A stretch of 11,554 nucleotides of DNA, from contig WTCH01000352.1 in NCBI GenBank assembly GCA_013138675.1, forward strand, positions 1 through 11,554, read 5' to 3'. The notes beneath the pieces are model-generated. The model saw only the letters and a list, made by a program, of their open reading frames with translations, did not search any database and was not told the origin of the DNA. Position numbers and translations under genes: made by a program. Below, one piece after another: positions 1 to 5,629 of the stretch. Position 1 is the stretch's first letter, and every line of letters begins with the position of its first letter. The DNA is from Woeseiaceae bacterium (lineage in GTDB: Bacteria; Pseudomonadota; Gammaproteobacteria; Steroidobacterales; Woeseiaceae).

Positions 1-875
1 AGAACGTCCTCGCATTGATGTTCGCCGAGCCGGCACGGTCACTATTCCAGCGGACCATTCTGCAAAGTGCTGCCAACTATGGATTGTCGATGCCCACGCT
101 TGACGACGAACGGCAGCGTGGCATCGACCTCGGACGCGTCGTGGGCGCCGAGACACTCGAAAGACTGCGGGAGGTCCCTGCGGACGAGTTGCTCGAGATG
201 TACACCGACAGCTTTTCCGATCACTATCATTCACCTGCCATCGATGGCCAACTCATCACCGAGTCGACTTGGGAGGACATTCAGGCCCGGGACTTTGCTG
301 GCCACCAGCTAATGGTTGGCACCAATAATGCGGAATGGCTTGGCAGCGTCTCCGACGATACAACCGTTGACGATGTCTTGCTGGCCGCACGAAACAACCC
401 ACGCATAGGTGGTGACAAGGCAATACCGCTGATTGTCGGTGAGGACGATCCTCGCCGTGCGATGGACCGACTCATTACCGCTGATGCCTATCTTTGCCCA
501 TCACAGAATGTGGCCGCAAATCGGACAGCATCTGGCGGCAGCGCCTGGATGTACTTCTTTTCCCGCGTGCGCGAAGACGAAGCCGCCAAGGCCTTCGATG
601 CCTTTCACGGTGCCGAATACTCCTACGTATTTGGTGTGCATGACGACTATATGACGACGACGGCCACGGACCACAAGCTTGCCGCGACAATGCAGAAGTA
701 CTGGATCAATTTTGCTGCGACCGGCAACCCAAACGGTGCAGGCATTCCCGAGTGGCCAATGTTCAAACACCCCGACCCACTCGTTCAGGAACTCGGAGAC
801 GAGATCAGGACAGTCCCCGCATTAGAGCCTGAGATGTGCGCGGCCTTCGAGGAGTGGAACGATCAACAGAAGTAG
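1..875 (+). CDS. Type-B carboxylesterase, C-terminal part (5' end outside window)
   Basis: Alpha/beta-hydrolase of the carboxylesterase type-B family (COesterase), expected to hydrolyse carboxylic esters and often exported. The frame is open from base 3, and the first codons read NVLALM, the stretch that normally follows the GESAGG nucleophile elbow. The catalytic Ser should therefore lie just left of the window. Numbering from the TTG at 15, the acid Glu is E107 in the GTNNAEW motif (codon at 333). The catalytic His is H198 in FHGAEYSYVF (codon at 606). A typical family C-terminus follows: YWINFAATGNPNG, then a PEWP motif. About 290 residues are present, roughly the last 55-60% of a normal 500-residue enzyme. 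TTG 15 and ATG 18 are internal codons, not starts. The substrate cannot be told. No terminator is visible after the TAG stop. Confidence 0.9.
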   Translation, partial: NVLALMFAEPARSLFQRTILQSAANYGLSMPTLDDERQRGIDLGRVVGAETLERLREVPADELLEMYTDSFSDHYHSPAIDGQLITESTWEDIQARDFAGHQLMVGTNNAEWLGSVSDDTTVDDVLLAARNNPRIGGDKAIPLIVGEDDPRRAMDRLITADAYLCPSQNVAANRTASGGSAWMYFFSRVREDEAAKAFDAFHGAEYSYVFGVHDDYMTTTATDHKLAATMQKYWINFAATGNPNGAGIPEWPMFKHPDPLVQELGDEIRTVPALEPEMCAAFEEWNDQQK

Positions 876-1244
876 CAGCGCAATGACGCCGCAATTGTCG
901 AACTAGTTATCCAGGCTTGCGAACATCACCGGTGAGTCATCGGCAAGGTACCCAATGTCATCCGGATCGGCTTCAGGTCTTGGGTAGACGCTGGACGGCT
1001 CATCGACACAATCATCGTAGTGCGCCTCAGGATCAACGTGAGGTTGTCGACGAAGGCAGAACACAAACGAATGAACAAAGGCTCGCGTCCGAGCATGGGC
1101 TCAGCTATGCCGTGTAACTTTTGCTTGCGCTTGCGTGCCATTGTCCAGCTCTGCGACATTCAACGTAGAACTCAAGACTAGCAAAATCGGTAGAGTGTAC
1201 GTATGACTACATCGTCACTACCGGTAAAAAATAAGGACTACGCG
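876..1244. other. Long gap between two hydrolase genes; no confident gene
   Basis: About 370 bases separate the esterase stop from the preferred start of the next gene, much longer than most gaps in this window. No RNA gene, terminator hairpin or repeat is evident. Weak sigma70-like hexamers (TTGTCC at 1141, TAGAAC at 1166, TAGAGT at 1191) could serve the downstream lipoprotein gene, but none has a good partner at correct spacing. The minus strand holds an acidic reading frame ending at 903, listed separately as a possible gene remnant. Confidence 0.5.
903..1100 (-). pseudogene. Possible remnant of a minus-strand gene with an acidic C-terminus
   Basis: On the minus strand one frame is open from a stop at 1101-1103 down to a TAG at 903-905. 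The last 46 codons encode a strikingly acidic peptide rich in Asp, Glu and Pro, including DPEAHYDDCVDEP and ending in MFASLDN, with codon use that looks natural. No proper start codon precedes it in this frame. A second minus-strand frame begins with ATG at 1141 (MARKRKQKLHGIAEP) and overlaps it, so a frameshifted gene of about 80 residues is conceivable. I recognise no family. Antisense frames can look protein-like by chance, so this is a weak call made from composition and the unusually long gap. Confidence 0.2.
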
Positions 1245-2330
1245 ATGCGCCTATTAGCCCGAGTTGGGATTTCAATCTTAACTGTCGCCGCTGCCTTGAG
1301 TATTGGCGCTTGTGCGGCAGAAAATTCCGCGGACGATCTTCCTGCAACTTTGGCGAGCCAGTATGTGGAAGAAGCCGGCGTTTCCGGCATCGCCGTCAGT
1401 GTTGCCTTGCGCAATGAAATTGTATGGAGCGAGGGGTTCGGCTTCGCAGATATCGAGCAAATGGTTGCGATCGATCCCGCAGCGACCAAATTTCGTGTTG
1501 GCAGTACGGCAAAGTCAATGACGGCAATGGCCGTAAGCATATTGTACGAGTCCGGCAAGCTGGATCTCGACGAGCCCATACAGACCTATCTGCCGGGATT
1601 TCCTGAAAAGTCCGGAGTGATCACAACGCGGATGCTAGCGGGTCATATCGCAGGAATTCGACATTACAAGAACGATGAAGAATTTCTCAGTGCCGTAACC
1701 TACACGTCAATTGCGGACGCGCTGAGCATTTTTTCTGACGACCCGGTCCTTTTTCAACCCGGGGCCAGGTTTTCGTATTCAACGTACGGTTTCAGCCTCA
1801 TCAGCGCCGTACTGGAGCGCGCCGCTGACCAGGAGTTTCTGGCATTCATGTCGGAGAATGTGTTTGGGCCAACCGGCATGACCTCAACGGTCGCCGACCG
1901 CGTCGTGCCAATCATCAGCAACAGGTCGCGTTACTACACAACGACAGATGGCCGGCTCGTTAATGCACCGTGGGTGGACAACAGCAACAAGTGGGCTGGC
2001 GGCGGCTTGTTATCTACATCCGAAGATCTTGTGCGCTTCGGTTTAGCGCATTTGTCGGATGAATTTTTGAGCCGACAAACCATTGAGATGATGTGGACGT
2101 CACAAGTAACGGCCGATGGCCAGAAAACCGGTTACGGAATCGGCTGGAACATACGGACTGACAATGCCGGGCGAAGGATTATTGGACATGGCGGCGGTTC
2201 CGTCGGAGGAATCACGGAGCTTCGAATTTATCCGAACCAGGGGCTGGTGATCGCGATTATTACCAACACGAGTCCCGCAAACCTGGCTCAGTTGACGGAC
2301 AGCATCGTCGACGTATTTCTGGAAGACTGA
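1245..2330 (+). CDS. Lipoprotein serine hydrolase, beta-lactamase-like (class C / LACTB type)
   Basis: A penicillin-binding-protein-like serine hydrolase, probably anchored in the envelope, with esterase, amidase or peptidase activity; the substrate is unknown. The preferred start is ATG 1245 (361 aa), because AAGGA lies 7 bases upstream and the protein then begins with a clean lipoprotein signal (MRLLARVGIS..., lipobox IGAC, Cys23). An upstream in-frame ATG at 1203 would add 14 polar residues and has no ribosome site. The catalytic SxxK motif is STAK (Ser87, Lys90). The second motif reads YST (Tyr178) instead of the usual YxN, as in LACTB-like members. The third is the HGGG motif (His315) in place of KTG. 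Length is normal for the family and no damage is seen. Its stop lies 3 bases from the end of the convergent gene. A true beta-lactamase role is less likely. Confidence 0.88.
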   Translation: MRLLARVGISILTVAAALSIGACAAENSADDLPATLASQYVEEAGVSGIAVSVALRNEIVWSEGFGFADIEQMVAIDPAATKFRVGSTAKSMTAMAVSILYESGKLDLDEPIQTYLPGFPEKSGVITTRMLAGHIAGIRHYKNDEEFLSAVTYTSIADALSIFSDDPVLFQPGARFSYSTYGFSLISAVLERAADQEFLAFMSENVFGPTGMTSTVADRVVPIISNRSRYYTTTDGRLVNAPWVDNSNKWAGGGLLSTSEDLVRFGLAHLSDEFLSRQTIEMMWTSQVTADGQKTGYGIGWNIRTDNAGRRIIGHGGGSVGGITELRIYPNQGLVIAIITNTSPANLAQLTDSIVDVFLED

Positions 2331-2333
2331 GAC

Positions 2334-2693
2334 CTACCGCGTCAGCTGCGCCAGGTGTTCTTCGGTGTGGAGTTGCTCGCAGTTCGATGAAACGGTATCG
2401 ACTTTGGTAATCAATCCGTCCATTCCGTAACGAGCTTCAGCTATGCAGGTGTAGTGCCGCGCACCTGAAGTAACACTGTTATTTGTCGCACGCCAACGCG
2501 CAAGGCCATCTCGGTCTGGTGACGCTTCCAAATTGAGATTGTTCGGCTCTCCCCATCTCGCGATCATGTCGGAAGCCGGTGCGCCAACCCAGGATATAGC
2601 GGCCCGGTGAAACGCGCTTTCGTCATCGGCCGCCTTATAACCCGAAGAGGCACAACTGGTCAGCAACAGCGCTAGCAGAACAATTTTAAACAT
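2334..2693 (-). CDS. Small lipoprotein of unknown function
   Basis: A 119-residue exported lipoprotein. Residues 1-13 form a short hydrophobic signal with lipobox LTSC, giving a lipidated Cys14. The mature part has a WVGAP motif (Trp35) and a RWGEP motif (Trp47), a pattern seen in small proteobacterial lipoproteins of unknown role. Two further cysteines (Cys83, Cys105) could form a disulfide in the periplasm. It is the third gene of a minus-strand operon, starting 29 bases after the MOSC gene stop. The upstream purine stretch AGAGAAAA is only a fair ribosome site. It converges with the serine hydrolase gene with a 3-base gap and no visible terminator between them. The function is not known. 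Confidence 0.75.
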   Translation of the reverse strand: MFKIVLLALLLTSCASSGYKAADDESAFHRAAISWVGAPASDMIARWGEPNNLNLEASPDRDGLARWRATNNSVTSGARHYTCIAEARYGMDGLITKVDTVSSNCEQLHTEEHLAQLTR

Positions 2694-2722
2694 CGGCTTT
2701 TCTCTTTGTTTTTATGTTGTCG

Positions 2723-3289
2723 TTATTGAGCCGTTAGTTTTCGCGCGACATCCCCGGTTCTTATGCCGCCGGACTGAACCACCTTTGCGTTGATTCCGCG
2801 AAAGTTCAATTTCTTACCCATCCCTGCGTTTACGAACACTACGGCATCTTTGCCGAAACGTGCCGCAAATTTCTTGCAACCTGTATGTGGTGGTTCGGTC
2901 ACCTCGATGATCGCGTCACCTATCGCAAGCCGCGTGCCCGGTGGCAGGTTGTCGGGGCTCAGATCCATATCCAGGTACAACTGGTCGCCCGCAAGGTGTC
3001 GTCTGTCGGGGTCGTCAGCAACGAGTGCCACAATACGTGCGTTCATGATATTAATCTGCATGTCGGGATCAGCCGTGCCATCGGGCATATGCCGACTGCC
3101 GCGGCTCAGCCAGTTGTCGCCAACAAGACCCTGTTCGCAATCCAGCGTGCCTTGCGCGACGACTTCCCGCTCCTCGACGGCCGGGCGGCGTACGATGAGC
3201 TCGAGCACACCATTGTCTTTTGGTGATTGCAGAATGTTATCGAGCCCTTGCTCGAGTTCCTCGCTGCTAAGTTGTCTTGTCGACGTCAT
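2723..3289 (-). CDS. MOSC domain-containing protein
   Basis: A 188-residue MOSC-domain protein (molybdenum cofactor sulfurase C-terminal type). The family is thought to bind or transfer sulfur through a conserved Cys and is linked to Moco-dependent enzymes or detoxification. Visible features are GLVGDNW at 54-60, the PPHTGCKKF segment carrying the conserved Cys138, and the closing RGINAKVVQSGG and RTGD motifs at 164-180. No signal peptide is seen, so it is probably cytosolic. The start is ATG 3289, preceded by a strong AAAGGAGG site overlapping the stop of the upstream gene (TAA followed by AGGAGG). A longer in-frame reading up to 3493 would run into the upstream gene and is rejected. Translational coupling with the TolB-like gene is likely. 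No molybdoenzyme gene is nearby. Confidence 0.88.
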   Translation of the reverse strand: MTSTRQLSSEELEQGLDNILQSPKDNGVLELIVRRPAVEEREVVAQGTLDCEQGLVGDNWLSRGSRHMPDGTADPDMQINIMNARIVALVADDPDRRHLAGDQLYLDMDLSPDNLPPGTRLAIGDAIIEVTEPPHTGCKKFAARFGKDAVVFVNAGMGKKLNFRGINAKVVQSGGIRTGDVARKLTAQ

Positions 3290-3305
3290 ATTTCGAAAAC
3301 CTCCT

Positions 3306-4286
3306 TTAATGGATACCGGGTCGCCATGCCGCGCTGCGCGCGTCGCTGAGGTCATTGATGACCGGCACGTCGTAGGATCCGTCCGCAGCCATGCACCGAA
3401 TATCGTAATTCTCACCTGATTCGTCCTGCGCGGAGGTAACCAGCAGTGCGCTGCGATCAGGTGACCATGCCGCATAGAAGTGTTTGCCGACACCGGGTGT
3501 CAGCTTGCGGCTGATGCCGTCCGCGAGCGACAGCTGGTAGATGTCGACAACGCCTTCCTCGTCAACGTAGTAATCAACCGTGCCGTCCACCGGGTTCACC
3601 GACGCGATACCAGGGAGTTCGCCCTCGAGCGCCAGCATCGCGATCTCTTCGCCTGTTTTCAGGTCGAGCGCGTAGATACCTTCCTTGCCCATTCCGTAGC
3701 GCGCATAGAACAATGTGGTCGACTCCAGGGACCAGGCGATCGCTGACGGCGAGACGAACGCGTCAGTCTGGATACGGCCAACGACCGAGCCCTGCACACG
3801 CATGACGTAGAGGTTGCCACCGATCGGCCCTGTGCCAGACCAGGGAGCATCTCGCGAAGAGTAGTACACAACGTAGTTGCCGTTCGGTGACCAGGAAGGC
3901 AACAAGTCCTGTTCCTCATTCTGCGACATGTTCACCGCAACCCCGTTCGGCAGAACCCTGGCATAGATCTCCCGATTGCCGTCCCGCAACGTGTGGAACG
4001 CAAGCGTACGCCCGTCTTGTGACCAGGTCGCCCAGTGGTCCTGGACGTCGTTGTCCGTGATTTTGACGATTGTTGCGGTGCTGGCCTGGTAGAGGTAGAT
4101 ATCGCCATCGCCATCCGCCGAGGAGGTGAACGCAAAATCCGTCGATTGCAGCGGTTCGCAGACTGTGAGAGCTGCCATATTTAGGGCTGGCATGGCGCTG
4201 GAGGGCGCAACACCACTGCCCGTAGCGCAGCCGGCGAGCGCGATCGAAATCATGGCAAGTAATTGTATTTGTTGGTTTTTTGTCAA
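3306..4286 (-). CDS. TolB-like beta-propeller (PD40) lipoprotein
   Basis: A 326-residue lipoprotein with PD40/WD40-like repeats resembling the TolB C-terminal propeller, probably a periplasmic or surface binding scaffold. The signal ends in lipobox LAGC (Cys20). Repeated blades show the family pattern of WS.DG or WSPNG followed by a beta strand, near residues 85-110, 130-162, 181-209 and 270-303. The start is taken as TTG 4286: an in-frame TAA lies 18 bases upstream, AGGG precedes TTG by 8 bases, and the next Met (residue 12) would leave only eight residues before the lipid Cys, too short for a signal. It is first in a three-gene operon with the MOSC and small lipoprotein genes. It is distinct from TolB itself: no N-terminal TolB domain and no tol-pal neighbours. 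The ligand is unknown. Confidence 0.82.
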   Translation of the reverse strand: MTKNQQIQLLAMISIALAGCATGSGVAPSSAMPALNMAALTVCEPLQSTDFAFTSSADGDGDIYLYQASTATIVKITDNDVQDHWATWSQDGRTLAFHTLRDGNREIYARVLPNGVAVNMSQNEEQDLLPSWSPNGNYVVYYSSRDAPWSGTGPIGGNLYVMRVQGSVVGRIQTDAFVSPSAIAWSLESTTLFYARYGMGKEGIYALDLKTGEEIAMLALEGELPGIASVNPVDGTVDYYVDEEGVVDIYQLSLADGISRKLTPGVGKHFYAAWSPDRSALLVTSAQDESGENYDIRCMAADGSYDVPVINDLSDARSAAWRPGIH

Positions 4287-4318
4287 ACCATTAACCCTAA
4301 TTTAGCGCACCAATAGGC

Positions 4319-4346
4319 TTGTATCGGCCCCCACAGGGTATATACT
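4319..4346 (+). promoter_or_regulatory. Likely sigma70 promoter of the cold-shock gene
   Basis: TTGTAT at 4319-4324 and TATACT at 4341-4346 are separated by 16 bases, which fits a sigma70 promoter (inferred from consensus). Transcription would start near 4353 and give a leader of about 144 bases before the cold-shock ATG, similar to the long leaders of known cspA-type genes. Confidence 0.55.
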
Positions 4347-4352
4347 GCGCCC

Positions 4353-4496
4353 AGCTTGAATGTACGCCAACTATTTATGTATCACGTTCAGATGTTCCTT
4401 AGATTAGGTCGTTCTGCTTTTCATAAGTAATAGCAACACTTTCAGCGAACCAGCCCGCAAGGGCAAAAACTTACTCATGTTAAACAGGAGACTCTA
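4353..4496 (+). promoter_or_regulatory. Long 5' leader of the cold-shock mRNA
   Basis: The predicted untranslated leader is about 144 bases and AT-rich. It contains a short hairpin at 4453-4464 with stem GCCC/GGGC closed by a GCAA tetraloop, placed about 20 bases upstream of the ribosome site (CAGGAG at 4485-4490). In cspA of E. coli such a leader refolds with temperature and controls translation and stability. A similar role here is inference. I could not identify a clear cold-box match. Confidence 0.4.
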
Positions 4497-4703
4497 ATGT
4501 CTAAAGTTACCGGAACCGTCAAATGGTTCAATGATTCAAAAGGCTTCGGCTTTATCGAGCAGGAAAGTGGACCTGACGTATTCGTCCATTTCAGCGCTAT
4601 TTCAGGCGACGGCTTCAAGTCACTCGCCGAAGGCCAGAAAGTCGAATTCACCGTCACCGACGGTCAGAAAGGACCTCAGGCTGAAGACGTAATCGCAGTC
4701 TAA
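4497..4703 (+). CDS. CspA-family cold-shock protein
   Basis: A 68-residue single cold-shock domain protein that binds single-stranded RNA and DNA and acts as an RNA chaperone in the cytosol. It begins MSKVTGTVKWFND. RNP1 is KGFGFI (residues 15-20) and RNP2 is VFVHF (28-32), and the C-terminal part (GFKSLAEGQKVEF and KGPQAEDV) is canonical. Length is exactly typical. The start is supported by CAGGAG six bases before ATG. The gene is monocistronic: its own promoter lies at 4319 and a strong terminator follows at 4726. Which csp paralogue it is, and whether it is cold-induced or constitutive, cannot be decided from the protein, although the long leader favours regulated expression. Confidence 0.96.
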   Translation: MSKVTGTVKWFNDSKGFGFIEQESGPDVFVHFSAISGDGFKSLAEGQKVEFTVTDGQKGPQAEDVIAV

Positions 4704-4725
4704 GGTGTCCGGACGCAAGTCTAGG

Positions 4726-4761
4726 AAAGGGCGTGCTCTTCGGGGCGCGCCCTTTTTCTTT
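4726..4761 (+). terminator. Rho-independent terminator after the cold-shock gene
   Basis: AAAGGGCGTGCT (4726-4737) pairs with GGCGCGCCCTTT (4744-4755) to form a 12-bp stem with two T-G wobbles and a 6-base loop. The T-rich run TTTTTCTTT follows directly (4753-4761). It lies 23 bases after the stop codon. Read from the other strand, the U tract is poor, so it mainly serves the plus strand. Confidence 0.88.
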
Positions 4762-4822
4762 GGGCGCTGGATGGACCCGAACCCCTGGCGAGCATGAGCC
4801 ACACAACAACGCCAAGCGAAGA

Positions 4823-5521
4823 CTAGCAGGCGCGTAGCTTCTCCGTGAGCACGCGAAGTCGTTGACGATAAGCTTCGCCCTGCTCCGAGCTGTAGCCGCC
4901 GCGCATCTGGGCATCGATTTCATCGATCGAATCCCGGTAGTGCTTTTTGCAGGTCTGAATCTCTTCGTCACTGCGCCCGCTCGCGAAGCTGCGAGTCGGT
5001 GTTGAAGCGAAAGGCTGTGGCTCGCCCGGTTCTTCGGCAAGTATTTCCTGCACCTCACCTTCGCCGTCACAACCGCCGATTCCTTCGGTGAATGACAGCG
5101 GCAATGCCTCGCAATTCGCTTCGCCGAAGGAGCCGACCCGGCATTTGGCACCTGAAAGCTCTGAAAGTCGCTCCACCGTCACTTCATCGTTGGTCCGGAA
5201 CGAGAATACATAGTTGATGACGCCTATTGATGACCTCGAGAGAGCGTCCAGGCCACCATAGCGGCCGAAAACCTCGTCCGACTTGACGCCCGCGCGCATC
5301 AGCCTGGCGGTTGAAACGGCAAAGCGATTTGCGAAGCTGCAATCCAGCCCTTTTTCAGCGGCCGCCTGTGTCGCTACCTTCTCAACCTTCTGCTCCGGGC
5401 ACGGTGTTTGCTGAAACGTGAGCCCACCATCCTCAGCTGTGCACTTGAACACGTCGGCCCGTCCGGGGTTGCTGGAAACCAGCAGCCCGATAGTGACCAT
5501 TCCGTATATTAAATTGCGCAT
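4823..5521 (-). CDS. Secreted cysteine-rich DUF4124-like protein
   Basis: A 232-residue exported protein of unknown function. Residues 1-22 look like a Sec signal peptide with cleavage after GRA. The mature protein opens with DVFKC...GGLTFQQTPCP, the pattern of the DUF4124 domain (a short, usually periplasmic beta module). The middle part (60-145) is not recognised. The C-terminal 40 residues (from QTCKKHYRDSIDEID) form a likely helical hairpin ending in a terminal Cys232. The mature chain has eight cysteines (27, 41, 61, 127, 137, 151, 191, 232), an even number that suits disulfide bonding in the periplasm. Start ATG 5521 has no clear ribosome site but gives the best signal peptide. It is single-gene and divergent from the P5C dehydrogenase gene. 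Confidence 0.75.
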   Translation of the reverse strand: MRNLIYGMVTIGLLVSSNPGRADVFKCTAEDGGLTFQQTPCPEQKVEKVATQAAAEKGLDCSFANRFAVSTARLMRAGVKSDEVFGRYGGLDALSRSSIGVINYVFSFRTNDEVTVERLSELSGAKCRVGSFGEANCEALPLSFTEGIGGCDGEGEVQEILAEEPGEPQPFASTPTRSFASGRSDEEIQTCKKHYRDSIDEIDAQMRGGYSSEQGEAYRQRLRVLTEKLRAC

Positions 5522-5598
5522 AGCCCGGTAACTTTACAGGGCGGAAAATAAAAGTGCGATGTACCGCATCACAGTTCGATTGCTGCGTCCGGCTCAGC

Positions 5599-5622
5599 TA
5601 GAATCCCGCCATCTCACTGGAG
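5599..5622 (+). promoter_or_regulatory. Candidate -10 element and ribosome site before the P5C dehydrogenase
   Basis: TAGAAT at 5599-5604 resembles a -10 hexamer, but no good -35 lies 16-18 bases upstream (closest is TTCGAT at 18). GGAG at 5619-5622 sits 7 bases before ATG 5630 and fixes the start. The 108-base gap also serves the divergent DUF4124-like gene. Confidence 0.3.
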
Positions 5623-5629
5623 AACCAAG

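Noticed and set aside
3290..3493. N-terminal extension of the MOSC reading frame to 3493
   Set aside because: It overlaps the TolB-like lipoprotein gene, while ATG 3289 has a strong ribosome site and matches the family start.
4360..4430. Two short overlapping frames (15 and 17 codons) in the cold-shock leader as possible leader peptides
   Set aside because: Neither has a ribosome site, and the first begins only about 7 bases after the predicted transcript start.
4704..4822. Possible RNA gene or tRNA-like remnant between the cold-shock gene and the DUF4124-like gene
   Set aside because: Apart from the terminator hairpin and the short palindrome GTCCGGAC (4707-4714), no cloverleaf or other structure can be built.
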